Shown piece after piece: positions 44,403 through 53,117 of a DNA stretch of 64,000 nucleotides (its first letter is position 1; each line of letters begins with the position of its first letter). The position numbers and the translations under genes are program-made. This stretch comes from UBA7446 sp965657545 (GTDB taxonomy: Bacteria > Bacteroidota > Bacteroidia > Flavobacteriales > Flavobacteriaceae). The stretch lies in assembly GCA_965657545.1 (NCBI GenBank), contig CBFHOG010000001.1:1-64000 (forward strand). Direction: 5' to 3'. Under the pieces are notes generated by a model that worked only from the letters and a program-made list of their open reading frames with translations, ran no database searches and was not told the origin of the DNA.

Positions 44403-45119
44403 TTAAAATCCACGCTCGTTTTTAATGGCTTCATACGCTTCTTGAATACGCTGAAACTTTTCTTTAGCAGCCTTTTCGGCAGCAGGCCCTAAGTTACGAA
44501 CTCTATCGGGATGATGTTTTTTAACCAAATCCCTGTAGGCTTTCTTAATTTCTGCATCTGTTGAAGATTTAGACACTTCCAAAATGGTGTACGCACTATC
44601 TGTTTGGGCGACAAACATGGCTTTAATACTGTTAAAATCAGGGCCACCGATGCGCATATAGCCTGCTATTTCGAGAAGTTTATCAACTTCTATAGGAGAC
44701 ACTTTACCGTCAGCTTTGGCAATACGAAACAAAAAGTCGAGCATTTGAAGGCGTGCTTCGTAACGAGTACGTGTTACCAAAAACTGCCCAATTTCCATGG
44801 CCGTTACACCTGATGTTTTAAAATCAGCATTATAAATTCTAAAAATCTCGTTGGCTCTATCTTTACCAAAAAACTGCACAAACTGTGTGCGCACATAGTC
44901 CAATTCAGACTGCGTAGTTTTGCCGTCGGCTTTAATAACCATACTCGCCAATGCCAACAAACGCAATTCAAATTCCTGTGCAGAAGCCCGTGTGGTTTGG
45001 AACGAGGTTCGAATACGTCCGCTACTTCCTGCTTCAAAAATAGTTCCCAAGAAAAAACCCATAAGTGCCCCCGGAAATCGAAACACCAAATAACCAATAA
45101 AAGCAAACAGCCATCGCAT
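44403..45119 (-). CDS. DjlA-like membrane protein with TerB and J domains
   Basis: The 238-residue protein has an N-terminal membrane anchor (MRWLFAFIGYLVFRFPGALMGF), a TerB-like helical domain (about 50-160, with IKADGKTTQSELDYVR and KADGKVSPIEVDKLLEI), and a C-terminal J domain with HHPDR (about residue 206). This is the DjlA-type co-chaperone architecture, which activates DnaK at the membrane. I chose the ATG at 45119, four bases after a TACTTTTG promoter element. Confidence 0.88.
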   Translation of the reverse strand: MRWLFAFIGYLVFRFPGALMGFFLGTIFEAGSSGRIRTSFQTTRASAQEFELRLLALASMVIKADGKTTQSELDYVRTQFVQFFGKDRANEIFRIYNADFKTSGVTAMEIGQFLVTRTRYEARLQMLDFLFRIAKADGKVSPIEVDKLLEIAGYMRIGGPDFNSIKAMFVAQTDSAYTILEVSKSSTDAEIKKAYRDLVKKHHPDRVRNLGPAAEKAAKEKFQRIQEAYEAIKNERGF

Positions 45120-45123
45120 GGCG

Positions 45124-45131
45124 CAAAAGTA
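45124..45131 (-). promoter_or_regulatory. Promoter -7 element of the DjlA-like operon
   Basis: TACTTTTG on the minus strand, four bases before the ATG at 45119, predicts a leaderless transcript. Confidence 0.45.
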
Positions 45132-45183
45132 CAAATGATTTTAAGGGGATTTCAGTTACTTTAGCACAAATTTTATCTCTAAA

Positions 45184-45702
45184 ATGGCTACACCCGAAAC
45201 CCGTAGGTTTAAAAAAACACGTGACTTTGCACAAAAGCACTTGCCTAAAAATGCTTCTTTGCTTGATTTAGGAACGCCAAATTTACTTTCCACATATTTA
45301 GCAGAGGTCGGTTTTAGCGTTCAAAATACCAAAGGTGAAAATTTAGATACAGATTACCACAATTACCTGAATACCGATGCAGACTGCATCACTGCTTTTG
45401 AGATTTTTGAGCATATGTTAGCACCATTTAATATACTACATCAAATAAAATGTGATAAACTGATTGCTTCAATCCCTTTAAAATTATGGTTTGCATCTGC
45501 CTACTGGAACACCAAAGACGACTGGGACAAGCATTATCACGAATTTGAACAAAAACAATTTGATTATTTGCTAGAAAAAAGTGGTTGGAAAATTAAGGAT
45601 TCGATGCGTTGGGCATCACCCGATTATAAGTCATTTGGCGTTCGTCCACTGTTACGCTATATCACACCCCGCTACTATATGGTATATTGTGAGCGTGTAT
45701 AA
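45184..45702 (+). CDS. Methyltransferase-like protein with altered motif I
   Basis: The 172-residue protein looks like a small class I SAM methyltransferase: ASLLDLGTPNLLSTYL in the place of motif I, CITAFEIFEHM in the place of motif IV, and a late LLEKSGWKI. The usual DxGxGxG is replaced by DLGTPN, so SAM binding is uncertain. The HYHEF segment and the positively charged C-terminus could bind an acidic substrate. It is divergent from the DjlA-like operon. Substrate unknown. Confidence 0.7.
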   Translation: MATPETRRFKKTRDFAQKHLPKNASLLDLGTPNLLSTYLAEVGFSVQNTKGENLDTDYHNYLNTDADCITAFEIFEHMLAPFNILHQIKCDKLIASIPLKLWFASAYWNTKDDWDKHYHEFEQKQFDYLLEKSGWKIKDSMRWASPDYKSFGVRPLLRYITPRYYMVYCERV

Positions 45703-45717
45703 ATCCACAAGCTTCCT

Positions 45718-45725
45718 TATCTTTG
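45718..45725 (+). promoter_or_regulatory. Promoter -7 element of the bacilliredoxin gene
   Basis: TATCTTTG ends 18 bases before the ATG at 45744 and overlaps the upstream in-frame TTG at 45723, which supports the later start. Confidence 0.5.
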
Positions 45726-45743
45726 TACACTAATTTTATTGCT

Positions 45744-46154
45744 ATGTATCCTGCTGAAATTGTTCAACCCATGCGCGACGAGCTAACCGCCGTTGGCTTT
45801 ACCCAATGTACCACCGCCGAAAACGTTACTTCGGCATTGAGTAAAAGTGGCACCACGTTGGTGGTAGTCAATTCTGTTTGCGGATGTGCCGCAGCCAATG
45901 CGCGTCCTGGTGCACGTATGTCGCTTGCCAATGATAAGACCCCAGAACAGCTTATCACCGTTTTTGCCGGTGTAGATAAAGAAGCTACAAACGAAGCGCG
46001 AAGCCAAATGGTCCCTTTTCCGCCTTCTTCACCAAGTATTGCCCTGTTTAAAGACGGCGAATTGGTGCATATGTTAGAGCGCCATCACATTGAAGGACGC
46101 CCTGCGGAACTTATTGCAGAAAACTTGAAAGACGCCTATAACACGCACTGTTAA
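45744..46154 (+). CDS. BrxA/BrxB-family bacilliredoxin
   Basis: The 136-residue thioredoxin-fold protein has the characteristic CGC motif (NSVCGCAAANARPG), the YphP/YqiW signature. Bacilliredoxins remove bacillithiol from protein thiols in Firmicutes, and homologues in Bacteroidota also occur with bacillithiol-type thiols. An acyltransferase gene follows after 8 bases. Confidence 0.9.
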   Translation: MYPAEIVQPMRDELTAVGFTQCTTAENVTSALSKSGTTLVVVNSVCGCAAANARPGARMSLANDKTPEQLITVFAGVDKEATNEARSQMVPFPPSSPSIALFKDGELVHMLERHHIEGRPAELIAENLKDAYNTHC

Positions 46155-46162
46155 TTTTCGGT

Positions 46163-46897
46163 ATGGCTAAGCTACTTGCATACCCGCTTAGCGTATTGTA
46201 TTATTTATTTTTTGGTTTTACCCTCATATTATTTGATGGTATCCAACGCATCTGTTATTATATTTTTGGTTTTAGAGCACACCGTGCAAGCATCATTGTT
46301 CTCAATTTTTTGTTGTTGCGCTGCCTGAATATTCTAGGTACACGATTTACTTTAGAGTGCCCTTTTGACTTTGAAAAAAACCAGTCGTATATTTTTGTTG
46401 CCAACCACCAAAGCACCTATGACATACCGCCACTAATTTGGTACTTAAGGAAGAGTTATCCAAAATTTGTCGGTAAAAAAGAACTGGGTAAAGGGATTCC
46501 AAGTATTTCGTTTAACCTCAGAAATGGTAGCGCTGTACTCATTGATCGAAAAAATCCAAAACAAGCGCTTCAAGACATCAAAATATTTGGAGAGAAACTG
46601 GCAACAACGAACAGCAGTATTGTAATTTTCCCCGAAGGAACAAGAAGCAATAGCCCTAAGCCAAAACCCTTTCGTTTGGGCGGTTTAAAGCAATTGATTG
46701 ACGTCATGCCACAAGCAAAGCTAGTGGGTATTACAATCACTAATTCATGGAAGCTGTCGCGATATGGTTATTTTCCTATGGGGGTTGGTGCAAAAATCAA
46801 AATTAAAATACATCCTCCTATTGCCATTCCAAAAGACAATATCGCAGATTCACTTCACCAGTTAGAGCAGAAAATCACAGGGGCTATGGCGTCTTAA
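46163..46897 (+). CDS. plsC: 1-acyl-glycerol-3-phosphate acyltransferase
   Basis: The 244-residue protein has the acyltransferase motifs NHQSTYD (H-X4-D, about 85-91) and FPEGTRS (about 155), with an N-terminal hydrophobic stretch for membrane association. It adds the second acyl chain in phosphatidic acid synthesis. It overlaps the convergent histidine kinase gene by 4 bases. Confidence 0.9.
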   Translation: MAKLLAYPLSVLYYLFFGFTLILFDGIQRICYYIFGFRAHRASIIVLNFLLLRCLNILGTRFTLECPFDFEKNQSYIFVANHQSTYDIPPLIWYLRKSYPKFVGKKELGKGIPSISFNLRNGSAVLIDRKNPKQALQDIKIFGEKLATTNSSIVIFPEGTRSNSPKPKPFRLGGLKQLIDVMPQAKLVGITITNSWKLSRYGYFPMGVGAKIKIKIHPPIAIPKDNIADSLHQLEQKITGAMAS

Positions 46898-48333
46898 TCA
46901 ACGCGTGGAAAGCGGACTTCAAAGCGTGTTGCTATTTCAGGTTTTGACTCAAACTGTACCGTGCCGCCATACGTTTCCACAATTGATTTTACCATGCTCA
47001 AGCCAAGTCCCATACCGCTTGTCTTTGTTGTAAATGTAGGTTCAAAAATACGTTCACGAAAAGCTTTAGTGATGCCTCTTCCATTATCCTCTACGGATAA
47101 ATAAATCCATTTTTTATCTCCTATCAAGCATATTTGTATATGTGGTTTACTAACCTCATCACATGCGTCAATGGCATTGCTCATGAGGTTGTTTACAATC
47201 CGAACCAACTGCGTACTGTCTAGCTGTGCATAATAGGCTTCATCGGCTTCTAAAGTTATTGGGGCGTCTTTGTATAATTCCAATGCGCGCTTTACCGTTT
47301 CTGTAACATTTATTCGCGCTGATTGGCCCATGGGCATAGCCGCAAACTGGGAAAAAGCTGATGCAATAGCACTCATAATGTCAATTTGTTGAATGAGTGT
47401 TTGGCTAAATTCATGCACCTCTGTCTTCCACTCCGAAGTGCCTTTGGCCACTTGTTGCTCAAAGTGTTGGATGCTCAATCGCATGGGGGTTAGCGGGTTT
47501 TTAATTTCGTGTGCAACCTGTTTTGCCATTTCACGCCAAGCCGCTTCACGCTGTGATTTGGCAAGTTCAATAGCGCTTTGTTCCAACTCATCAACCATGT
47601 GGTTATAGGCCTCTACCAAAGCCGAAATTTCCTTACTGGCTTTCGTCAATTCAATCTTGGTGTTTGATTTAGCAAGTTTGGTTTGATTGAGTTTTACGCT
47701 AATCGTTTCCAATGACTGCGTGATATAGGACGATACGAAATACGCTAGAATAATGGCAATTATCAGCATAATCACATACACCTGTATGAGGCGAAGTAAA
47801 AAGGCATTTAACTCCAACGAACTCAGCGAATCATCGTCAAAATAGGGAACATTTATAATAGCCAAGGGCAAACCATTAGCATCAAAAACATAGAAGTACG
47901 AAGACCGCATACGTATGCCATCAGTAGTGCTAACGTCAATGAGTCGTTCAGAAGGGGTAGATTGTAACTGCTCCAAAAGGGTGTTGGGAAGCTCTTGAAC
48001 TGGGGCAGCTTCCATAAGTTGTGTCGTTGACATCAATATTCCAGTAAGACTGTAAATCCTAAAATTAATATTTAGTACATCTGCTGTTTGCTGCATATGA
48101 GGCTCAAAAATGGCTGCTGCATTGTGTGGAGTAACTTCAAACAGAGTGTCTTCAAGCAAATATCCTATTCGTTTTTTGAGCTGATTTTCTTTCCGCTCTA
48201 AGCGCTGTTCGTGGTAGGCATTAGATTGTTCGCTATATTGAAAAATAGTAACCCCCGCAATGAGTAACGAAGCAACAAGCACCAAAAAAATAAGGGCAGT
48301 AAAAATTCGTGCACGTAGAGATAGCAACCGCAT
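46894..48333 (-). CDS. NtrY-like sensor histidine kinase
   Basis: The 479-residue protein has a helix at about 10-30, an extracytoplasmic region to about 180, a second helix (181-202) and a HAMP-like linker. The HisKA motif AHEIKNPLTPM carries the phospho-acceptor at H275. The ATPase has NNLMSNAIDAC (N box), VEDNGRGI (G1) and TSGMGLGLSM (G2). The H-box is the NtrY type. I chose the ATG at 48333, 4 bases after the hemJ stop. No response regulator gene is near, so it is an orphan kinase cotranscribed with hemH and hemJ. Confidence 0.9.
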   Translation of the reverse strand: MRLLSLRARIFTALIFLVLVASLLIAGVTIFQYSEQSNAYHEQRLERKENQLKKRIGYLLEDTLFEVTPHNAAAIFEPHMQQTADVLNINFRIYSLTGILMSTTQLMEAAPVQELPNTLLEQLQSTPSERLIDVSTTDGIRMRSSYFYVFDANGLPLAIINVPYFDDDSLSSLELNAFLLRLIQVYVIMLIIAIILAYFVSSYITQSLETISVKLNQTKLAKSNTKIELTKASKEISALVEAYNHMVDELEQSAIELAKSQREAAWREMAKQVAHEIKNPLTPMRLSIQHFEQQVAKGTSEWKTEVHEFSQTLIQQIDIMSAIASAFSQFAAMPMGQSARINVTETVKRALELYKDAPITLEADEAYYAQLDSTQLVRIVNNLMSNAIDACDEVSKPHIQICLIGDKKWIYLSVEDNGRGITKAFRERIFEPTFTTKTSGMGLGLSMVKSIVETYGGTVQFESKPEIATRFEVRFPRVD

Positions 48334-48337
48334 ATGG

Positions 48338-48886
48338 CTACAGTTTTGGGGTTCGGTAACGTTTATACAGACGAATTCCAAGCATCAGCAGAACAGCTAA
48401 GCCAACCAATCCGACGAGTCCAAAAATCCAATGCACGCTGTTTTTGAGTATGGCTAAAAACACAACCGCAAATAAAATCAGCGTAGAGCCTTCGTTCCAA
48501 AAACGAAAAAAAGTGGCACTGCGCCTGTGTTCGCCTCGTAAAAATTCTTTGTAAAAGGTATGCGTTCTGAAATGGTACACAAATAATAATCCCACAAAAA
48601 CAAGTTTGACCCACATCCAAGATTGAGAAAGCCAAGCAGGCATTAACGCCAACAACCATACCGCAAAAAGCGTTGCCAAAATACCCGAGGGAACGGTAAT
48701 GATTACCCACAACCTCCGCATCATTAATTGCAATTGCGGCAATAAAATATCGGCTTCGTTTTTGGGTCGAGCTGCTGCTTCTACCTGATACACCATAAGC
48801 CTGGGAATGTAAAACAAGCCCGCAAAATAGGTGACCACAAAAATGAGGTGTAAGGATTTTATGTAGTTATAGGCTTCCACGTGCAA
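48338..48886 (-). CDS. hemJ: HemJ-like protoporphyrinogen IX oxidase
   Basis: The 182-residue membrane protein has four helices and the block SLHLIFVVTYFAGLFYIPRLMVYQ of the HemJ (UPF0093) family, with a conserved His at residue 13. It oxidises protoporphyrinogen IX, the step before ferrochelatase. CopD-type labels are common for this family, but the position 32 bases after hemH, in a locus with no hemG or hemY, supports HemJ. It is cotranscribed with the downstream kinase. Confidence 0.87.
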   Translation of the reverse strand: MHVEAYNYIKSLHLIFVVTYFAGLFYIPRLMVYQVEAAARPKNEADILLPQLQLMMRRLWVIITVPSGILATLFAVWLLALMPAWLSQSWMWVKLVFVGLLFVYHFRTHTFYKEFLRGEHRRSATFFRFWNEGSTLILFAVVFLAILKNSVHWIFGLVGLVGLAVLLMLGIRLYKRYRTPKL

Positions 48887-48918
48887 ACAATTGATCTAAA
48901 GGTACATTTTTTTGTGAA

Positions 48919-49938
48919 CTAGGATGTCGCTGCCCATTCATCAATCCAACGACTCAAGACCTTTACCCAATCGTCGCGGTCGTTGATACAAGGAACTACA
49001 TGCATTTCCTCACCGCCTTTTTCTTCAAAATCTTCTTTGGCTTCCATGCCAATTTCCTCTAGCGTTTCTAAACAATCCGATATAAATGCGGGGGTTACAA
49101 CCGCCATTTGTTTGGTACCCTTTTTTGCGAAATCTTCAACTGTTTTATCGGTGTAAGGTCTCAACCACTTGTCTCCAGCCAACCGAGACTGAAAAGAGGT
49201 AGAAAAACTTCCTGGGCGTAATTCCAAATATTCGGCAACTTGTCGTGTGGTTTCGTAGCATTGATGGCGATAGCAATATGCATGAGCGTCGGATTTGGTT
49301 TGACAACATTCACCATCTATTTTACAATGCGATTTGGTCACATCAGACTTGCGGATATGACGCTCAGGAACGCCGTGATAAGAAAATAATAAATGCTCCC
49401 ACGGCTTGTCTTGTAAATATTCTTGGATGGAATGTGATAGGACACGAATATAATCCGGATGGTGGTAAAAAGCAGGCAGATGCGTAAAGGTCATATTTGG
49501 ATACTGCTTTGCTCGAATTTCTTCTGCCAAAACCAAAATGGTTTCGGTAGTTGCCATGGCATGTTGCGGGTAAAGCGGCACAAGCAATACCTCATCTACG
49601 CCTTTTTGATGCAATTCTTCTAAGCCAGTAGCAATAGATGGTTGCCCGTATCGCATTGCCAATGCAATGGGAACAGCCGTATTTGCAGCCACTTTTTCTT
49701 GCAATCTTTCAGAGAGTACAATAAGCGGCGAGCCTTCTTCCCACCAAATTTTCTTATAGGCTTTTGCTGATTTTTTTGGTCGGGTTTTTAGAATAATCCC
49801 CTTTACCAAAAACGAGCGAAACCATTTGGGAACATCTATGACGCGCTCATCCATTAAAAATTCTTCCAAATAGGGCTTAACGTCCTTTGCAGTAGGACTT
49901 TGCGGCGAACCTAAGTTCACCAATAGTACTCCTTTCAT
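48919..49938 (-). CDS. hemH: Ferrochelatase
   Basis: The 339-residue protein has GVLLVNLGSPQSP at the start, the catalytic His188 in FSYHGVPERH, and ETLEEIGMEA near 291-300. It inserts Fe(II) into protoporphyrin IX. Five cysteines (205, 211, 212, 222, 227) lie just after the active-site His in a CKIDGECC...CYRHQC segment. They may ligate a [2Fe-2S] cluster, as reported for some other bacterial ferrochelatases. It follows the AraC gene by 14 bases and precedes hemJ. Confidence 0.94.
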   Translation of the reverse strand: MKGVLLVNLGSPQSPTAKDVKPYLEEFLMDERVIDVPKWFRSFLVKGIILKTRPKKSAKAYKKIWWEEGSPLIVLSERLQEKVAANTAVPIALAMRYGQPSIATGLEELHQKGVDEVLLVPLYPQHAMATTETILVLAEEIRAKQYPNMTFTHLPAFYHHPDYIRVLSHSIQEYLQDKPWEHLLFSYHGVPERHIRKSDVTKSHCKIDGECCQTKSDAHAYCYRHQCYETTRQVAEYLELRPGSFSTSFQSRLAGDKWLRPYTDKTVEDFAKKGTKQMAVVTPAFISDCLETLEEIGMEAKEDFEEKGGEEMHVVPCINDRDDWVKVLSRWIDEWAATS

Positions 49939-49952
49939 AGCTTCATTTTTCG

Positions 49953-50840
49953 TTACGAAGATACAGACAAAAGGTATTTTTTTGGCGTTGTACCAAACTT
50001 CTTTTTAAAGGCATCTATAAAGTGACTTGAATTGCTGTAGCCGAGTTGTAGCGCAACCTCGTTTACATTGTAAGATCCCGACCCCAAAAGTTGGCGCGCG
50101 TGATTCATTTTGTGATCCAAAATAAACTGATACACCGTACTTCCGTAGAGCTGCTTAAACCCCTCTTTCAGCTTTTTTAGGCTTAATCCTATTTCGTCTG
50201 CTAAATCCTGTAAGCTCGGGGGATTTGTCATACGGTCTAAAACAATTTTCTTGGCATTGCGAATCTTTCGGACGTTTTCTTCATCTACCAAAAATGGACA
50301 TTCTGCAACGTCTGTTGCTTCAGTAGGATTAAAATACAAACTCAGCAATTCATAAACTTTCCCCTTCAAATACAATCGGCTCATCAATGTGTTTGGTTGA
50401 TGCTGTAAAATTTGACTCAACGCTACCGCCATCGATGGGGTTATAATATGATCCTTGTAATATTTTTTATCCGCGTTTTCTTCAGACAAAAAACTAATTT
50501 GATTTGCCTCTTGTGAAAATAAGCTATGAAACTTTTTAATGGATATTAAAACTGTAACCAATTGTGAGTTTGGGCTTACGTCCATCTCCATAGGAAGGTC
50601 GCGTTGCGGATTGTAAAGCAATAGTACATGTTCGTCCAAAAGCGGAAGGTTGTACGTGCGTTGATTAAAATAAAAGGTTGCACTACCACGAAAACAAAAA
50701 TGAAATTGAATCAAACTGGCATCTACATGACGGACAATTGGCTGGGAAATGTCGGCATCGTTTTCGTAAGTTAGGACGTGAAATCCGTCCTCAATAAGTT
50801 GATCTGCTCGGGGACTTAAAACGTTATTTTTTAAAGACAT
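49953..50840 (-). CDS. AraC-family regulator of the haem cluster
   Basis: The 295-residue protein has a degenerate N-terminal sensor domain (about 1-170) and two C-terminal helix-turn-helix motifs (about 195-290), including LQDLADEIGLSLKKLKEGFKQLYG and VNEVALQLGYSNSSHFIDAFKKKFG. The pattern resembles PchR-type regulators, which respond to iron-siderophore complexes. It is directly upstream of hemH on the same strand and divergent from hemA, so it probably controls the haem genes. I chose the ATG at 50840, after a -7 element at 50869-50876. Confidence 0.87.
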   Translation of the reverse strand: MSLKNNVLSPRADQLIEDGFHVLTYENDADISQPIVRHVDASLIQFHFCFRGSATFYFNQRTYNLPLLDEHVLLLYNPQRDLPMEMDVSPNSQLVTVLISIKKFHSLFSQEANQISFLSEENADKKYYKDHIITPSMAVALSQILQHQPNTLMSRLYLKGKVYELLSLYFNPTEATDVAECPFLVDEENVRKIRNAKKIVLDRMTNPPSLQDLADEIGLSLKKLKEGFKQLYGSTVYQFILDHKMNHARQLLGSGSYNVNEVALQLGYSNSSHFIDAFKKKFGTTPKKYLLSVSS

Positions 50841-50868
50841 CGCAATTCTTTGTTTTAATGAACATAAA

Positions 50869-50876
50869 CAAAAATA
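50869..50876 (-). promoter_or_regulatory. Promoter -7 element of the araC-hemH operon
   Basis: TATTTTTG on the minus strand, 28 bases before the ATG at 50840. Confidence 0.45.
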
Positions 50877-50924
50877 CAAAGAAAAATCGGAATTTTATTC
50901 GATGCTTTGGGAGCTCTAATACCG

Positions 50925-50958
50925 TTACAAAAAGTACTTATAGCGTTGTTTTTTGTTA
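50925..50958. promoter_or_regulatory. Imperfect inverted repeat in the araC-hemA intergenic region
   Basis: TTACAAAAA (50925-50933) and TTTTTGTTA (50950-50958) form arms with one mismatch, covering the -33 side of the hemA promoter. It could bind the AraC regulator; no direct evidence. Confidence 0.3.
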
Positions 50959-50977
50959 TGACTGTACATTATTTTTG
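50946..50977 (+). promoter_or_regulatory. hemA operon promoter
   Basis: A TTG -33 element (50946-50948), a 21-base spacer and a TATTTTTG -7 element (50970-50977) precede the ATG at 50999 by 21 bases. Confidence 0.55.
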
Positions 50978-50998
50978 CTGTGCAACAAAAAACCAAAA

Positions 50999-52234
50999 AT
51001 GCCGGCAACGGATACTTTTTATTGTGTGGGTATCAGCTATAAAAAAGCAGACGCATCACTAAGAGGTAAATTTAGTCTCACCTCTAGCGTAATCCCTTAC
51101 CTTTTTGACGATGCGCAAGCACAAGGCATTTCTTCTTTGGTTGTGAGTTCTACCTGTAACAGAACAGAAATCTATGCACAAGTAGATGACGTAGAAACCT
51201 TAAAAGCGTTGTTATTTAAACATTCGGAAGGCACAAAAGAAGTTTTTGATAAAGTGGGTGTGGTCCACAAAGGGCAAAACGCCATAATGCATTTATTCCG
51301 CGTAGGAACAGGGCTAGACAGCCAAATATTAGGCGATTTTGAAATTATTGCTCAATTAAAACAAAGTTTTAAGTTGTCAAAGCGAAAGAATATGTTGAGC
51401 TCCTATATGGAGCGCATGTTTAATGCGGTAATCCAAGCAAGCAAACGCATTAAAACAGAAACAGAACTATCATCTGGAGCAACTTCCGTGTCCTACGTTT
51501 CTGTACGTTATATGTTAGATTCCATTCCAGATTTGGACAACAAAAACATCCTACTTTTTGGTGTTGGGAAAATTGGTCGAAATACTTGCGAAAATCTTAT
51601 CAAACACACCAAAAACAACCATATCACCCTGATCAACAGAACGCGTAAACGCGCCGAAGAATTAGGTGGAAAATTTTCTATTGATGTAAAAGATTACGCA
51701 GCGTTACCCGTAGAAATTCGCAAAGCTGACGTCCTTGTTGTTGCCACAGGAGCAGAAAAACCGACTATTGCAAAATCGATTGTTCACACAGACAAACCGC
51801 TGCTTATTTTGGATTTATCGATGCCCAAAAATGTGAATCCAAACGTTGAAGAACTCCCAAATGTCACCCTGCTACACTTAGACGAGCTTTCCAAAATGAC
51901 AGATAAGACACTTCAGTCACGTAAAAAATTTGTGCCGCAAGCCGAGCAAATTATCAACGAGGTAATGGTGGAGTTTTCTGAATGGATAGAAACGCGCAAG
52001 TTTGCTCCAGCAATCAGTGCCGTTAAAAAATTGATGCAGAACATGCAGCAAAAAGAACTAGAAGCGCAGCGCAAAAAAAATCCATCCTTAGACGAAGCGC
52101 AAGCTGTAGCTGTTTCTGAACGACTTATTCAAAAGCTTACCAATCGCATGGCAAATCAGTTACGGGAAAGTGCCGATACCGATGAAAGTGTCAAGGCGCT
52201 GGAAACGCTTTTTAATGTTGTCACTGATGAATAG
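50999..52234 (+). CDS. hemA: Glutamyl-tRNA reductase
   Basis: The 411-residue enzyme has the catalytic Cys in VVSSTCNRTEIYA (about residue 49), a Rossmann block NILLFGVGKIGRNTCENL near 182, and a helical dimerisation end. It reduces glutamyl-tRNA to glutamate-1-semialdehyde, the first committed haem step. I chose the ATG at 50999 after a promoter; the longer reading would begin before it and read through AT-rich non-coding sequence. It overlaps hemC by 8 bases. Confidence 0.93.
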   Translation: MPATDTFYCVGISYKKADASLRGKFSLTSSVIPYLFDDAQAQGISSLVVSSTCNRTEIYAQVDDVETLKALLFKHSEGTKEVFDKVGVVHKGQNAIMHLFRVGTGLDSQILGDFEIIAQLKQSFKLSKRKNMLSSYMERMFNAVIQASKRIKTETELSSGATSVSYVSVRYMLDSIPDLDNKNILLFGVGKIGRNTCENLIKHTKNNHITLINRTRKRAEELGGKFSIDVKDYAALPVEIRKADVLVVATGAEKPTIAKSIVHTDKPLLILDLSMPKNVNPNVEELPNVTLLHLDELSKMTDKTLQSRKKFVPQAEQIINEVMVEFSEWIETRKFAPAISAVKKLMQNMQQKELEAQRKKNPSLDEAQAVAVSERLIQKLTNRMANQLRESADTDESVKALETLFNVVTDE

Positions 52235-53117
52235 TTCCGTTCGCATAGGAACTCGTGGTAGCGCACTTGCACTTTGGCAAGCACGTTGGGTGCAAACCAT
52301 GCTAAAATCTATTGGACTAAAAAGCGAGCTTATTCCCATACAATCTAGCGGTGACCAACAACAACAAAAACCGTTGTATGAATTGGGTGTACAAGGAATT
52401 TTTACCAAAGAACTTGACACTGCCTTACTTGCTGGCGATATAGACATCGCAGTACACAGCATGAAAGATGTCCCCACGCAATTGCCGCAAGGCATTACAA
52501 CAGCATTTGTTCCCAAGCGTGGCGCATGGCAAGATGTAATCGTTACCAATAATCCCCATTGGGAGGCTGAAAATAGCGTTGTGGCAACCAGTAGTTTAAG
52601 ACGAGCAGCGCAATGGAAATACAGATATCCGTCACACAGCATTTCCGATATTCGAGGGAATGTGCCCACAAGATTGAAGAAGCTCAGCGAATCTGATTTT
52701 GATGGAACCATTATGGCAATGGCAGGACTTTCTAGGCTGGAAATGCTTCCTGAAAATAGTGTGGTGTTGGATTGGATGATTCCAGCACCCGCACAAGGCG
52801 CTATTTTGGTTACTGCAATGACTGAAAATCAAGAGCTGTTGTCCAGGCTCAACAAATTAAATCACAAAGAAACGGCACGTTGCGTTGAAGAAGAACGCAA
52901 GTTTTTACGTACCCTAGAGGGCGGATGTACGGCGCCCATTGGCGCGCACGCGCAAGTCGTTGATAATGGCATACATTTTAAAGGCTGTGTCACCCAAAAA
53001 GACGGCAAAAAACAATTGATTTTTGATGCGGTTTTTGATTTAGATGCAAAAAATATTGGGAAATCTGCGGCGGAACAACTCCTTGCAAAAGGGGCTAAAG
53101 AAGTGATAAATGAGTAA
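52227..53117 (+). CDS. hemC: Hydroxymethylbilane synthase
   Basis: The 296-residue protein has the start VRIGTRGSALALWQA, the substrate-binding DIAVHSMKDVPT, and LEGGCTAPIG, whose Cys carries the dipyrromethane cofactor. It joins four porphobilinogens. I chose the ATG at 52227, which overlaps the hemA stop by 8 bases; an earlier start at 52170 would add an unrelated sequence. HemD overlaps by 8 bases at the other end. Confidence 0.95.
   Translation: MNSSVRIGTRGSALALWQARWVQTMLKSIGLKSELIPIQSSGDQQQQKPLYELGVQGIFTKELDTALLAGDIDIAVHSMKDVPTQLPQGITTAFVPKRGAWQDVIVTNNPHWEAENSVVATSSLRRAAQWKYRYPSHSISDIRGNVPTRLKKLSESDFDGTIMAMAGLSRLEMLPENSVVLDWMIPAPAQGAILVTAMTENQELLSRLNKLNHKETARCVEEERKFLRTLEGGCTAPIGAHAQVVDNGIHFKGCVTQKDGKKQLIFDAVFDLDAKNIGKSAAEQLLAKGAKEVINE

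Noticed and set aside
52160..52711. Minus-strand frame of 183 codons opposite hemC
   Set aside because: It covers the well-supported hemC gene, has no recognisable domain, and its amino-acid mix looks like antisense translation.
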